Positions 36,972 through 46,977 are shown, counted from the stretch's first letter. The stretch: DNA of 64,000 bases from Glaciecola sp041380235 (GCF_041380235.1 NZ_JBGIYY010000024.1:8816-72815); one strand, 5' to 3'. The notes: a model not told the origin generated them from the letters alone. Numbers and translations are program-made.

Positions 36972-39464
36972 TTATATACCCACTAGTAGTTTGAAGTTAT
37001 TCAGGGATATTGAATCATGATTGTTTTGATACCAATTTCTGAGGCTTGATGAATTCTCTTTTGCATTCTTATCTGCGACTACAACTGTTAAATGTTCTTG
37101 CAGTTTAGGCAGATGCACGATGCTTTTATCTTTATATAAAAAGAGAGAGGGCCAGTCGCTTTGATTATCTGCGTTTGATTCAGAGATCCAAAAGTGTGTA
37201 AAACCAGGAGGAAGATTTTCTTGTATTTCTAAAAGGGTGCTTTCATCACTAACAATCCGTGTAATTAACTTTTTTTCAACGAGCGATTTCACTAGCTGTG
37301 CCCAATGCCAACTAGTATTGTACGGTTCCGATTTTTCAAAAAATACGGCGCAGACATTATCGATTGAAAGGAGTTTTTCTATATCGTCATTAGCGGTCAC
37401 TTCGGGCTCAAAATTCTGTATAGTCGGGGCTGTTCCCAATGTTGGTAAAAAGCCAATACAACCAGGACATCCGCGACATGCTCTCTCTGGCCGCTGATTA
37501 AAAATTGAGTAATAACTAGCTAAACGCTCGCACAGTGGAATGCCAGAAGATGTAAATAAGTTTCGTAACTCATCGAACCTTTTATGTTGCATATCGAGTT
37601 CTTTGCTTCTTGATGCCTTAAGTTCATTCTCCCAAAAAGTCTTGTTGCTAACTCTAGGATCGACTAATTCCACAATTATCTTTTCTTGATAATGTTTCCA
37701 ATAGTCTGAATCAGCTTGAGTTACAGAACCATCTTCGTTAATTGTAGTTGTTTCAGGGATATCGTAATAAATTCTGATTACACCATTCCTTTGCAAAAAT
37801 AACAAAGTAGCCCAATTCCAATCTGCATTTGTTGCGGTTTTTTTCGCTAAATTATTTCCAAAGAGACCGACATTTAGTTCGTAAAAACCCTTATCATTAA
37901 AAAATGAATGGCGTGGCTCTTGATTTTGTCTCCACATATCTGTCCATCGACTCAACCCTTTTTCTATAGTAATGATTTTGTCACTATTTAAACTTTGAGC
38001 GGTATCTAGTTGCTGCTCATGATAAATCAGATGAGCTGTTGCTGCTTTTCCATCTCGCCCGGCCCTGCCAATTTCTTGATAGTACCTATCAATGTTTTCT
38101 GGCATTGATACATGCAAAACAGATTTAACATCATCTTTGTCCATCCCTACACCAAAAGCTGATGTTGCAACAATGATGTCGTACTCATCACTCTGCCATC
38201 CACTGATCACTTCCATTCTATTTTTGTAAGAAGTTTCGCCTGTGAATAGTGCGATCCTCTTAATTTTCAGACTTTTGAAATACTTAAATATATGATTTGA
38301 ATCTTCTTTTTTAGTTGTATAGATAATTAAGGGCTTTGGAAATTTCAAAGCTTTTGTGAATATCGTTGAAAAGTGATCTTGTAAACGAACCTTTTCAAAT
38401 GAGGTTTTGATTTCGGGTCGCAAAAAGTTACCATTAATTATAGTTGGCAAGGAACTTGGTTCACCGTAGATTTTATGTATTTTCTCTATATTGTTTTGTG
38501 TAAAGGTGGCCGATAGAAATATTAGATTAAAGGGAGTAGTCGTTACTTTTCGGAGAGAAGAAACTAGCGCTCCGAACTTTTGAAATTCTGGTCTGAAGTT
38601 GGCACCCCAAGAGTCTATGAGATGCGCTTCATCTATAATTAAGTCTGACAACTGCCCTTTTTTAGCAAGTATAAACAAGGTATTTAATAAGCTAGTTGTG
38701 AGGGCTTCAGGAGATGTGAATAGAACGTTTTGGGTCCCCGCTAGTAGGTCACTCCGTATTTTCTTGCGTTCATTCTCGTCTAAACCACTATGCCAACAGA
38801 AACTCTCTTGTGAAGAATTAGGTAATAACTCACTCATTCTCTGAGCCTGCTCTATCGCCAATCCTACAGTAGGCATTAAAACTATCGTGTTGGAAAACTT
38901 TCTTTGAAAGAGAACTAACGAGTGGACAATTAGGGTTTTGCCACATCCAGTTGGGAGGTTTACAAAAATAGTTGACCCTTTTTTAGCAGTAAGGCAAGCC
39001 CTTACTGCTAGTTGTTGACCTTCTGTTTTGTATGTTGAATACCCGTTTTTTTTTACTTTTTGTTTTAAACATACATCCATGTGCTTTGGTATTGTATTTC
39101 TAGTGTTCTTAAAATGATAAACATCTAAGTCTGCTTCTAGCACAGTGCTTTCGAGTAAATATAATTGATTTCCCACTTCTTTTTGAGCAATACCCAAGAT
39201 CTCAGCAATATTAAGTTCAGATTCATTCAGCTTTCTACAAAAATTAAAAGTCGTGTATTGAAGCCCTACTTGGTTTTGTATCGAAATCATGAAGTCTTTT
39301 AAAAGCCACAAAAACTCAATACTTGTAGTTGCTTTATTTTCAACAGATGCAATTAAACGATTGAAGAATAAGTTTTCATCAAAGTCTCTTTGTAGTGGGC
39401 GCAGTTCGTTGAGTATATTTTCATACTCATGAACAGAGAAAGGTGTAGTCGCTAGAGAATCCAT
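36972..39464 (-). CDS. dpdF: RecQ-like helicase DpdF
   Basis: An 830-residue superfamily-2 helicase. From the ATG at 39464, Walker A LPTGCGKT is at about 170-177, the DEAH box at about 278-281 (LIIDEAHLIDSWGANFRPEF), and motif VI is YYQEIGRAGRDGK. The DSWGANFRPEF continuation after DEAH and the GRAGRDG motif are the RecQ signatures. A short cysteine cluster CRGCPGC follows in the C-terminal part. An unusual 150-residue N-terminal extension precedes the helicase core. The frame stays open to a TTG at 39482, but GAG 6 bases before the ATG supports the shorter form. Confidence 0.85.
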   Translation of the reverse strand: MDSLATTPFSVHEYENILNELRPLQRDFDENLFFNRLIASVENKATTSIEFLWLLKDFMISIQNQVGLQYTTFNFCRKLNESELNIAEILGIAQKEVGNQLYLLESTVLEADLDVYHFKNTRNTIPKHMDVCLKQKVKKNGYSTYKTEGQQLAVRACLTAKKGSTIFVNLPTGCGKTLIVHSLVLFQRKFSNTIVLMPTVGLAIEQAQRMSELLPNSSQESFCWHSGLDENERKKIRSDLLAGTQNVLFTSPEALTTSLLNTLFILAKKGQLSDLIIDEAHLIDSWGANFRPEFQKFGALVSSLRKVTTTPFNLIFLSATFTQNNIEKIHKIYGEPSSLPTIINGNFLRPEIKTSFEKVRLQDHFSTIFTKALKFPKPLIIYTTKKEDSNHIFKYFKSLKIKRIALFTGETSYKNRMEVISGWQSDEYDIIVATSAFGVGMDKDDVKSVLHVSMPENIDRYYQEIGRAGRDGKAATAHLIYHEQQLDTAQSLNSDKIITIEKGLSRWTDMWRQNQEPRHSFFNDKGFYELNVGLFGNNLAKKTATNADWNWATLLFLQRNGVIRIYYDIPETTTINEDGSVTQADSDYWKHYQEKIIVELVDPRVSNKTFWENELKASRSKELDMQHKRFDELRNLFTSSGIPLCERLASYYSIFNQRPERACRGCPGCIGFLPTLGTAPTIQNFEPEVTANDDIEKLLSIDNVCAVFFEKSEPYNTSWHWAQLVKSLVEKKLITRIVSDESTLLEIQENLPPGFTHFWISESNADNQSDWPSLFLYKDKSIVHLPKLQEHLTVVVADKNAKENSSSLRNWYQNNHDSISLNNFKLLVGI

Positions 39465-39471
39465 ATATTTC

Positions 39472-42400
39472 TCATTCCCCAATTAAAGTAACTGATATTG
39501 CAGATACTAAAACGACTGACAGTTTGGAAAGGTAGTCTTTATTCTGATTTTCAGTTATTAGTTCTTCAATAACTTCCGCTTCCCTGTCTCCTATGTTTTT
39601 TTCAATTAATTCCATCCATTCATTTGCGTCAATGAACTGATCAACTAAAGTCCATACATCTTGTTGACTAGAAACGAGAATCTCAAAATCCTGATAAGAA
39701 TTATCAGTACCCTTGGGTGACAGTTTGATCGGTTTTTCCAATAAATTTAGTAATGCTGTGTTTTCCACGACATTACCACGAGAATCTATCCATTCACTTT
39801 TTATTGTTGGACCAAATATACTATCTAAATTTCTTTGCTCTACTGAAAATGTTGATTCAAGCGAGCATAACCAGTTTAGTTTCACAAATGTCTTAGGTTC
39901 TCCAAATTTTATATTAATTTTTCTTATTACCGCACTAGATAAACCCATTGGGGTGGCTAAAGTGAAATTAAATATAGTATCCAAGAATGGTTGCCCAAAC
40001 CTCAATGGATAAGCACCTGTTTTTGAAGTTGTTTGCCTATCTGGAGTCATCGGCTTAGTTGATGGATTCCTCAGTCCACTATTAAAATCCATACCTAAAA
40101 TACAATGCTTTAAAAATTCATCAATGTTTAAACGTGTTCTACCCAAAACATATTGGTAAACAAAGGTCGCATCTTCAGTTTTTTTCGCTCCAAATTTTAG
40201 ACTTTCTTTAATCCATTTCTGAATTTGGTGATGATTTTCTTCTGCAGCAGAGTCGCTCGCTTGCAGATTTGAGGAGAATTCTTTTATTTCGGCGATACCA
40301 TATTTCATTTCTTGCCAGACTTCTTGGTCAGCTACTTTCTTCTTTTCTTTAGCTATGATTCCATCACCCCCTAGCATGTTTTCTATTTTTTCTAGTTGCT
40401 GAAACCCATTAAGAAGCAGGGAAGGCTCTTCTTTTTTAAGAACGTCTTCTAAAACTAGTTGAATACTAGCGGTAGTCTCAGAAAACACCCTAATAGTGTT
40501 TTTTAACAAACTCGCCCACCTACTGATAAAGCCTTCTTGAGAAGGAACGAGAATCATGTTTTCTATTGGCTTTATTCCGATGTCAGTAGCACTATATCTG
40601 TTCAATCTTCCAATTCGTTGCTCTATCCTTACAAGTGACCTAGGAAGACTGTAGTGAATAGCTAAACGTCTGGGGCCTTGAAGATTTAAACCATCTTCTC
40701 CTCTTTCATCGAGAACGAGAATTTTTATTTCGTCGTTTTCAACAAATTTAGGCGTGCTTACAGGATTGTGTCGTTCAACGTCAGATCTTGATTGATTAAG
40801 TGTTTGAAAAAAGTTGTCGGCGGTATAAGAGTCACCACAAAACACTGTTATCTTGCCGTTCGGATTTTCTTGCAACCACTCTTCTATGTAATGTTTGGTT
40901 GAGTTGTCTTTTGAGAGTTGTTCATTACCGACACAATCAAGAGCAAAGTCTATTATTTCAATAAACCTTTGAAATTCTTTTGTATTTTTGAAGCTTTGAA
41001 GCTTATTTGCTAATGAAGCAGGGGAATCTAGCAATGAATCAAGAAGTTCGAGGATGAATTGATTGTCTAGGTGTTCGTTCTCATCAATAACAACTCCTCT
41101 GAAGTCGTCCAATTGTTTATCAAGGCTTGGTGTATCTTTTTTGACTTCCCATTCCACAATGTCTATTTTTCCTAAGCCCGGAAACAACTGTTCGATATTG
41201 CTATTTTTTGCTCCTCGTCGGTTCCTGATAAATCTTTGAAACAATCGATACTTTTCACCAAAATGACGCTTGATCTTAACAACTAAGCTATTTCTTAAAT
41301 CGTTGTCCTTTTCTTCATTAAAGAAATCTATTTCTGGCTTTAGTTTCTCCAGTAATTCTATTAGATAGCCATCATCTAGCACTAAGTCTTCAATATCCGT
41401 GATTATACCTTCCAAGGTGAAGTCATCAGTTTCAATAGATAAAGCCTCATATATACCCGCAAGTTTTTGTCTTGACTCTACTTTGAAGTCAAATTCTTCT
41501 ATTCCTTTTGGTGTGAGATGATAGTTTTCTGGGCTAAGGCAGTGAAGCATCGCTAGAAATGGCTTGGCATTCCCTGCTATAGGAGTTCCAGAAAGGATGA
41601 GAGTAGTGGATGACATCTGACATAACTTAGATATTTGTTCATAAATATTGGAATCACTAGCCCAAGCATATTTTGCTAAATTGTGACCTTCATCTATGAC
41701 TACCATTGTAGGCGTTTGAAAATAATCTGGCAGTGCAGAAATTTTAGAAAATGGGGTGATCAATAATTTTTGTTCTTCTTCATCGAGCGCGTCTTCCATC
41801 ACATCTTCAAGATGAAATTTTGTAGATAACTCGACACCCCATTGTTCTACAAGAGAATCAGGAGCAATAACTAAAACTGCGGAGGCGTCCTTTTTTTCTA
41901 GAATATGCTCTCTAATTAAAAAGCCTGCCTCTATCGTTTTTCCTAAGCCTACCTCATCACCTAAGAGATATTTTTGTTCTGGATCGTTGAGAACTTGCAT
42001 TACTACTGAAAGTTGATGAACTTCCAAATTGACGGCACTACTAGGTATTGAAGAAATAGACCTACATGACCGTCTCTGTTCTATGTATGCTTTAATAAAC
42101 TCTGTTCTATTCAGGTAGTGTTTTACTGAGGTGGTTGCTCTCGATGAAAGAAAGTCAAGTGCTGAAAAATATTTTCTATTTAGAGTATTGGGAACAAACA
42201 AATCCTCAATATCGAATATATCAGATTCTGATTTATCGAAATAAATCAGATGTTTGTTATTTGGTCGTTCTCCGTCATAGAACCCCATCCGCCAATTTTG
42301 GTTAGCGCCAAACTTACAAAAGATAACTGTTTTCTCGAAAAGGCTCTGCTTTCCCCTAAGGTCTGAACCTTCTATTTCAATGATTTCATCATACGGATTG

Positions 42401-42606
42401 TTTGGAGAGGTGAAAAAACCGACCTTTGCTGTTTTATTTTCGACTGAAATCGAAAGTATTTTCCCTATACCCTTAAAGTGCGTTTGGCTTTCTACCAATG
42501 AGCCTACAACTAATCTCAATAGATTCTCCTTTTCTAATAGATATTGCTCTTTATTGCTGCTTAAATCTAAGTGAATTCTTCTCACACTAGACTTAAGTAT
42601 AGACAA
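39472..42606 (-). CDS. dpdE: SNF2/HepA-like helicase DpdE
   Basis: A roughly 1044-residue Swi2/Snf2-type translocase. Motif I is DEVGLGKTIEAG (about 217-228), motif II is VIDEGHNLAKYAW with DEGH at about 305-308, and motif VI is QRIGRLNRY, all typical of the RapA/HepA branch. It likely uses ATP to slide along double-stranded DNA. The start is unclear: the TTG at 42606 has GGAGG only one base upstream, and the next candidate is GTG at 42585. It opens the restriction-side block (E-F-G-H-I-J-K-D) 53 bp after queC. Confidence 0.85.
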   Translation of the reverse strand: MSILKSSVRRIHLDLSSNKEQYLLEKENLLRLVVGSLVESQTHFKGIGKILSISVENKTAKVGFFTSPNNPYDEIIEIEGSDLRGKQSLFEKTVIFCKFGANQNWRMGFYDGERPNNKHLIYFDKSESDIFDIEDLFVPNTLNRKYFSALDFLSSRATTSVKHYLNRTEFIKAYIEQRRSCRSISSIPSSAVNLEVHQLSVVMQVLNDPEQKYLLGDEVGLGKTIEAGFLIREHILEKKDASAVLVIAPDSLVEQWGVELSTKFHLEDVMEDALDEEEQKLLITPFSKISALPDYFQTPTMVVIDEGHNLAKYAWASDSNIYEQISKLCQMSSTTLILSGTPIAGNAKPFLAMLHCLSPENYHLTPKGIEEFDFKVESRQKLAGIYEALSIETDDFTLEGIITDIEDLVLDDGYLIELLEKLKPEIDFFNEEKDNDLRNSLVVKIKRHFGEKYRLFQRFIRNRRGAKNSNIEQLFPGLGKIDIVEWEVKKDTPSLDKQLDDFRGVVIDENEHLDNQFILELLDSLLDSPASLANKLQSFKNTKEFQRFIEIIDFALDCVGNEQLSKDNSTKHYIEEWLQENPNGKITVFCGDSYTADNFFQTLNQSRSDVERHNPVSTPKFVENDEIKILVLDERGEDGLNLQGPRRLAIHYSLPRSLVRIEQRIGRLNRYSATDIGIKPIENMILVPSQEGFISRWASLLKNTIRVFSETTASIQLVLEDVLKKEEPSLLLNGFQQLEKIENMLGGDGIIAKEKKKVADQEVWQEMKYGIAEIKEFSSNLQASDSAAEENHHQIQKWIKESLKFGAKKTEDATFVYQYVLGRTRLNIDEFLKHCILGMDFNSGLRNPSTKPMTPDRQTTSKTGAYPLRFGQPFLDTIFNFTLATPMGLSSAVIRKINIKFGEPKTFVKLNWLCSLESTFSVEQRNLDSIFGPTIKSEWIDSRGNVVENTALLNLLEKPIKLSPKGTDNSYQDFEILVSSQQDVWTLVDQFIDANEWMELIEKNIGDREAEVIEELITENQNKDYLSKLSVVLVSAISVTLIGE

Positions 42607-42659
42607 TCCTCCAGTTTATCGACAATACAATAAAAAGATTTAATCAATAATAGATAGGT

Positions 42660-43331
42660 TTATTGTTCAGTTGTATTGTAATAGTTAATTGGGTCTTTAA
42701 TGCGATTCTCTTCGAATGCTTCAAGTCTTTCTACGCAAGAGCCACACGTTCCACAGGCCTCTTTGCGCCCCTTATAACAAGTCCAAGTTTTAGAGTAATC
42801 CAAGCCCATTAGAATGCCATCTTTCAAAATTCCAATTTTATCAGTATCGAGATAAGGAGCGTGAACATAAACAGGCTGGAAATTTGCTGTTTTTGAAGCT
42901 TGGTCCATTATTTTTACAAATTCAGGTCTGCAATCCGGATATATCATATGGTCACCAGAATGTGCTCCATACCAAACTCCTTCAGCTTTAATATCCACGG
43001 CATATCCAATTGCAAGAGATATTAAAATCATGTTTCGGTTCGGGACCACGGTAGACTTCATGTTTTCTTCTTCATAATGCCCATCAGGAACATCTATATC
43101 ATCTGAAACTAGCGAAGAGCTTGTAAATAAACCTGATATTGTTGTTATGTTCAATATCTTGTGATTAACCCCTAATTCTTCACAGATTAGTTTTGCATAA
43201 TCCAGCTCTTTACTATGTTTTTGACCATAATCAAACGATAAAGCATACACTTCATAGCCCTCTTTAATGGCTTTGTTTAGTACTGTAAAAGAGTCCATTC
43301 CGCCTGAGTATATTACTACTAGTTTTTTCAA
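42660..43331 (-). CDS. queC: 7-cyano-7-deazaguanine (preQ0) synthase QueC
   Basis: QueC converts 7-carboxy-7-deazaguanine to preQ0 with ATP and ammonia. The 223-residue protein has the PP-loop motif SGGMDS at residues 9-14, the conserved PNRNMILIS segment and C-terminal zinc-binding cysteines (CYKGRKEACGTCGSC). Here it feeds preQ0 to DNA modification, not only to tRNA queuosine, as shown by its place directly after dpdB (3-bp gap). Confidence 0.93.
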   Translation of the reverse strand: MKKLVVIYSGGMDSFTVLNKAIKEGYEVYALSFDYGQKHSKELDYAKLICEELGVNHKILNITTISGLFTSSSLVSDDIDVPDGHYEEENMKSTVVPNRNMILISLAIGYAVDIKAEGVWYGAHSGDHMIYPDCRPEFVKIMDQASKTANFQPVYVHAPYLDTDKIGILKDGILMGLDYSKTWTCYKGRKEACGTCGSCVERLEAFEENRIKDPINYYNTTEQ

Positions 43332-43334
43332 TTC

Positions 43335-44429
43335 TTATCTCCAAACTTCATTGCGATATTTGCGGAGCAGGTGATTAGATAGTTTTTGTATATCTCTTGT
43401 AATGTTCTGCAATTCATTCCATTTTACCTTATCGTCTGCTCCGAAGTCCCAGTATCCGTTAGTCCATTTACAAAATGGCTTTATCTGTTCTAAGTCTTGT
43501 TTGAATTGCTCATACGATACTATTCGCTCACTTTCCGTATCGTAATATCTATCAAAAATAGCATCCATTAAATGACCTAATGCTGTCATACCCGCGCCAT
43601 GCATGAGCCTTGAATTTTTCGGGTTAACGCCCCAAGCTTCAGGAAAAACTTCACTCACAGCTTTCCAGTAGTTACATAAGAGCACGATCATCTTTTCGAT
43701 ATCCCCTTTACCTGTCACAGGGTCTCTGAAGTTATACAATGCACCTTCTGTAATGCTGGCCTCAATTAGTTTCAAAATAGAATTATCTTTAACTAAGCCT
43801 GCAGGATTAGTCGCTGTTTTTACCATTTGATAAAACGGAGAACTTTTGCGCTGATTCAACTCATCCAAAATCGTAGCTGGGAAACGTCTTTTTTGTAGTC
43901 CTGCTGCAAGTCTCGTTTCTGTATAGGGTAGTAATTCGTATATCAGTCCTTTAGGTAAGGGTTTTGTAGAGTTTACTAAAATAAATTGTTCTCGTTGTTC
44001 TTGATCATCATCTGTAATAAAGGCATTTATCGGCATTTGAAAAGTATCGATGGCAGCTTCTCTCAGCGCTGCTGCTCTTTGCTGACCATCAACAATCAAC
44101 CCTGGTTTTTCCTCACCTTCCGAAACGATGGGAATCGTCAATTCACCCAGATTTCCATTTTCTGATAATGGAGTAAAAGTTACCGTTTTATTAAAGGCTA
44201 TTACTAAAGAGTTTGGGATCATTGGGTTATCTGACTCTAGATAACGTTTAATCTCGCCAATATGATTTGATACTTCAGGTCTTTGATAACCTAAGAGTTG
44301 ATTTTGGTCACGCTTTACTCTTGAGATTGAGGCCACTTTTTGTAAGTCCTTACCTCTTATTGCAAAGCTGAACAAGGCTCTTCCAGGGCCTTGTTCAATT
44401 TTAAGTGCTGCTACTTTAATACAGTTCAT
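43335..44429 (-). CDS. dpdB: DGQHR-domain protein DpdB (DndB-like)
   Basis: A 364-residue protein with the motif DGQQR at residues 114-118, the variant of the DGQHR motif found in DndB/DpdB proteins of the ParB-like nuclease fold. In the known system DpdB is an ATPase that works with DpdA to place preQ0 into DNA. The surrounding pattern (GLIVDGQQRAAALREA, then FILVNSTKPLP) is typical of that family. AGGACGAAA lies just before the ATG, and dpdA ends 7 bp upstream. Together with dpdA, dpdC and queC it forms the modification core. Confidence 0.88.
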   Translation of the reverse strand: MNCIKVAALKIEQGPGRALFSFAIRGKDLQKVASISRVKRDQNQLLGYQRPEVSNHIGEIKRYLESDNPMIPNSLVIAFNKTVTFTPLSENGNLGELTIPIVSEGEEKPGLIVDGQQRAAALREAAIDTFQMPINAFITDDDQEQREQFILVNSTKPLPKGLIYELLPYTETRLAAGLQKRRFPATILDELNQRKSSPFYQMVKTATNPAGLVKDNSILKLIEASITEGALYNFRDPVTGKGDIEKMIVLLCNYWKAVSEVFPEAWGVNPKNSRLMHGAGMTALGHLMDAIFDRYYDTESERIVSYEQFKQDLEQIKPFCKWTNGYWDFGADDKVKWNELQNITRDIQKLSNHLLRKYRNEVWR

Positions 44430-44436
44430 TTTCGTC

Positions 44437-45666
44437 CTATTGAATGTTTTTTAGTTCTTGTTTCAGTCTTTCATAAGCGATATACAGGTTATGAAATCCA
44501 CGTCTTCTATTCCTTGCAGCACCTCGCTTTAAGAGAACGTGAATACCAATATCAGTGCAAATATCACACTTGCAGCCCTTCCAAGGTTGATCAGTTAATA
44601 CCTTTTCAATAGCCTCTAATCTCGTCTTTGTGGGATTGAACAGCCGTTCGTACCTTAGTAAACAATCTAAAGTTGCTTCTTTAGAAGATATCCCTTTATC
44701 AAAATTTATCACTGCATCCATACATTCTCTTTCTAAATCAAATGCCTCATTTTGGTCTATGCTTCCGCTTGCTACTAGTTTTCTCATCGTATTGTTAGCG
44801 TCAACTTGGGGCACTCCAATTGATGTATAATTTCCATTTCGAGTATGGTAGTTGTCTTTGTCATCCTTTATGCCCTGCATAAGGGGCGATGTGCTGTCAA
44901 AAGATGTAACACCGAATTTAGAAAACTCTGCGATATGATCTAGTCGATTTACTCCTAATAAATGAAATTGGCTTTCAGCCGAACGTATTTCATTGACTTT
45001 CTCAAGTACGGACATAATTTCATGGCTTTTTAGAGGGATCATCCCACCAAGCGCGATACGTTTATAACCCATTTTTTGCAGTTTAATAACCGACTCAGTA
45101 TATGAGTCTGGATTCCAGCCATGGGCTACACCATACGGTGTGAAATTTAGCCCTTTGTTTGACTTCAAAAACTTGTTTGCCAGGTCTAGAGTTATTTCCT
45201 GCCTTCTCTCACATTCGATTAATTGCTCCCCCGTTACTTTTTTCTTTGGCGTTTCGAAATCGAAAATTATGTGGTCTAAGGAAATGCCATACGTAAAACC
45301 CGAGTTCTCATAGAATTCATTGACTTCATCAATGCTGTAAATTGGTTCATACTCTCGAGCATAACTGAATGCCCCGCAATCTCCCATTGTTTGGTAACTT
45401 TTCGGAAGTCTGAAAAAACGATAAATTCCCTCTCTGAAAAAACGCTGTCTTTGTGCAATAGAATAGCGCCCTTTGACACCAGTGATGCCATCTACGATTG
45501 CTTTTGATACTAATATTCCATCGTAAACTGGCGTTGTGAAAATTTCATGTGCATATTGGTCATCACGCTGAATTACTCGGTGTTCATTATTTTTTTCTGT
45601 TTCAAAATCGAAACTTGGGTCTACAAAATCATGACTATCTGGGAAGAAGAATTTTACGCTTACCAC
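44437..45666 (-). CDS. dpdA: DNA-guanine transglycosylase DpdA (TGT paralogue)
   Basis: DpdA is the enzyme that exchanges guanine in DNA for preQ0. The 409-residue protein is a tRNA-guanine transglycosylase homologue: the first catalytic aspartate region is MGDCGAFSY (D96), the nucleophile region is FDSTSPL (D257), and the zinc site is C365-x-C367-x2-C370 with H392. The FDSTSP sequence in place of the usual DCVxPTR of the tRNA enzyme, and the lack of the tRNA-type binding loops, fit the DNA branch. It starts with GTG at 45666 with AGAAGG 8 bases upstream. dpdC ends 12 bp before it. Confidence 0.92.
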   Translation of the reverse strand: MVSVKFFFPDSHDFVDPSFDFETEKNNEHRVIQRDDQYAHEIFTTPVYDGILVSKAIVDGITGVKGRYSIAQRQRFFREGIYRFFRLPKSYQTMGDCGAFSYAREYEPIYSIDEVNEFYENSGFTYGISLDHIIFDFETPKKKVTGEQLIECERRQEITLDLANKFLKSNKGLNFTPYGVAHGWNPDSYTESVIKLQKMGYKRIALGGMIPLKSHEIMSVLEKVNEIRSAESQFHLLGVNRLDHIAEFSKFGVTSFDSTSPLMQGIKDDKDNYHTRNGNYTSIGVPQVDANNTMRKLVASGSIDQNEAFDLERECMDAVINFDKGISSKEATLDCLLRYERLFNPTKTRLEAIEKVLTDQPWKGCKCDICTDIGIHVLLKRGAARNRRRGFHNLYIAYERLKQELKNIQ

Positions 45667-45678
45667 TTTAATGCCCTT

Positions 45679-46611
45679 CTATTGCGGAGCAGTTTGTAAA
45701 ACAGACTCAAAAATTTTCTTAAATCTTTTTTGTTCGCAAGCCATCCCTTGGTTTCTAAGTTCTCTCAAGATCGGCGATGCTGTCGGTAAGGCTTGTTTTG
45801 TAGATTTTAGAAAGTTATTTATAAATTCTTTAACGTCATCGTCTGTGAGCTTCTTCCTCTTATATTTTAAGGTTGGTCTTCCCTCTTTCAAAAGAATATT
45901 ATATGCAGTGTTAACTTGCGTTAAAAAATCGATTCCCTTCTGAGCGTGTTCGATAATAAAAGCAGCAACTCTTATATTGAGTGAAACATGACTCCCTCCA
46001 ACTAATGCAGTAAATTCATCTTTAACCGTTAAAAAAACAGAGTTCAACTCTTGTGGCACTGATTGTCGAGTGGATAAGATAACAGTGTTCTCTTTATTCA
46101 AGCGCCCAATTTGAGCTAGATATGTTAATTCAGGCTGAATTACTTTTAAGTATGTCGGAGAAGTTGCAATTATAAATTTATCTTCAGGGTTCGCATTGTA
46201 AAGAACTTCAATAGGGTTTTCGTATCCGTTTAGGAAACTGTTAATATCCTTCCACCATTTCTGATTACACGCTGTGGTAGATGAAAAGTTATACAGGTTC
46301 GAAACAGAATTCGCATTCTGAGAACTGAATGTTGCGTCATATCGACATATTGGAGTGTTTGACTCTATGAAGCCATATCCGGCTGATATTATATTAACAA
46401 CAGTTTCTGAATTTATTAGTTCTAGGACACGAGACCAGTGGTCACCTAAATATACATCCTTGGCTTTAAGTTTGGTCGTTTCTTGGTTGAGTCGGTTAGC
46501 CCAGTCATGTGCGGCTAGTTCCTCGGTAGAACCGATTTCGGAAACGCTAACGCAACTGTTTAGTGAATTGGTTTTCTTGCTTGTGCAATTCGTTATTAGA
46601 TGAACTTTCAA
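45679..46611 (-). CDS. dpdC: DpdC, converts preQ0 in DNA to the amide (dADG)
   Basis: A 310-residue protein assigned as DpdC by position between queD and dpdA. In the Salmonella system DpdC is needed to turn 2'-deoxy-preQ0 into 2'-deoxy-7-amido-7-deazaguanosine. The N-terminus KVHLITNCTSKKT and the later NIISAGYGFI resemble the YaaA/DUF328-like or related DUF6884 fold, which also has an early cysteine-serine-lysine loop. The start appears to be TTG at 46611 with AAGG 10 bases upstream, because no ATG follows before the conserved first strand. queD ends 3 bp before it. Confidence 0.8.
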   Translation of the reverse strand: MKVHLITNCTSKKTNSLNSCVSVSEIGSTEELAAHDWANRLNQETTKLKAKDVYLGDHWSRVLELINSETVVNIISAGYGFIESNTPICRYDATFSSQNANSVSNLYNFSSTTACNQKWWKDINSFLNGYENPIEVLYNANPEDKFIIATSPTYLKVIQPELTYLAQIGRLNKENTVILSTRQSVPQELNSVFLTVKDEFTALVGGSHVSLNIRVAAFIIEHAQKGIDFLTQVNTAYNILLKEGRPTLKYKRKKLTDDDVKEFINNFLKSTKQALPTASPILRELRNQGMACEQKRFKKIFESVLQTAPQ

Positions 46612-46614
46612 TGC

Positions 46615-46977
46615 TTATTTACCTTTATAAATAACACCGCAAGTGCATGTTTCCATTAACTCGATCGCAGATAGCATGGGAAGTAAGGGTTTTAGCTGGA
46701 CCCAAATCCATTTTGCGATATTTTCTGCGGTAGGGTTCTCTAAACCTTTGATATCATTTAGGTAGTGATGATCCAATTGAGTGTAGATAGGATTAAAAAT
46801 TCTTTTAATATCCCCGAAATCGATAAACCAACCACTTGTCTCATCGACTTCTCCTTTCATATGGATACGCACTTTGTACGAGTGGCCGTGCAGTCTTCCA
46901 CATTTATGACCCGACGGTACATTTGGCAATTTGTGTGCCGCTTCAAATGTGAAGTCTTTATAAATTTGAGTTTTCAT
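46615..46977 (-). CDS. queD: 6-carboxytetrahydropterin synthase QueD
   Basis: QueD converts dihydroneopterin triphosphate to 6-carboxy-tetrahydropterin, the second step towards preQ0. The 120-residue protein has the zinc ligands H15, H30 and H32 (in CGRLHGHSY with the catalytic cysteine C26), the LDHHYLND segment and the late ELMETCTCG motif. It is the first gene of the leftward dpd run, with its ATG 133 bp from a divergent small gene, so the operon promoter should lie in that gap. Confidence 0.93.
   Translation of the reverse strand: MKTQIYKDFTFEAAHKLPNVPSGHKCGRLHGHSYKVRIHMKGEVDETSGWFIDFGDIKRIFNPIYTQLDHHYLNDIKGLENPTAENIAKWIWVQLKPLLPMLSAIELMETCTCGVIYKGK

Noticed and set aside
43335..44429. 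Possible Dnd phosphorothioation system, because of the DndB-like protein
   Set aside because: The neighbours are a TGT homologue and queuosine genes, not dndCDE, so the Dpd system fits better.
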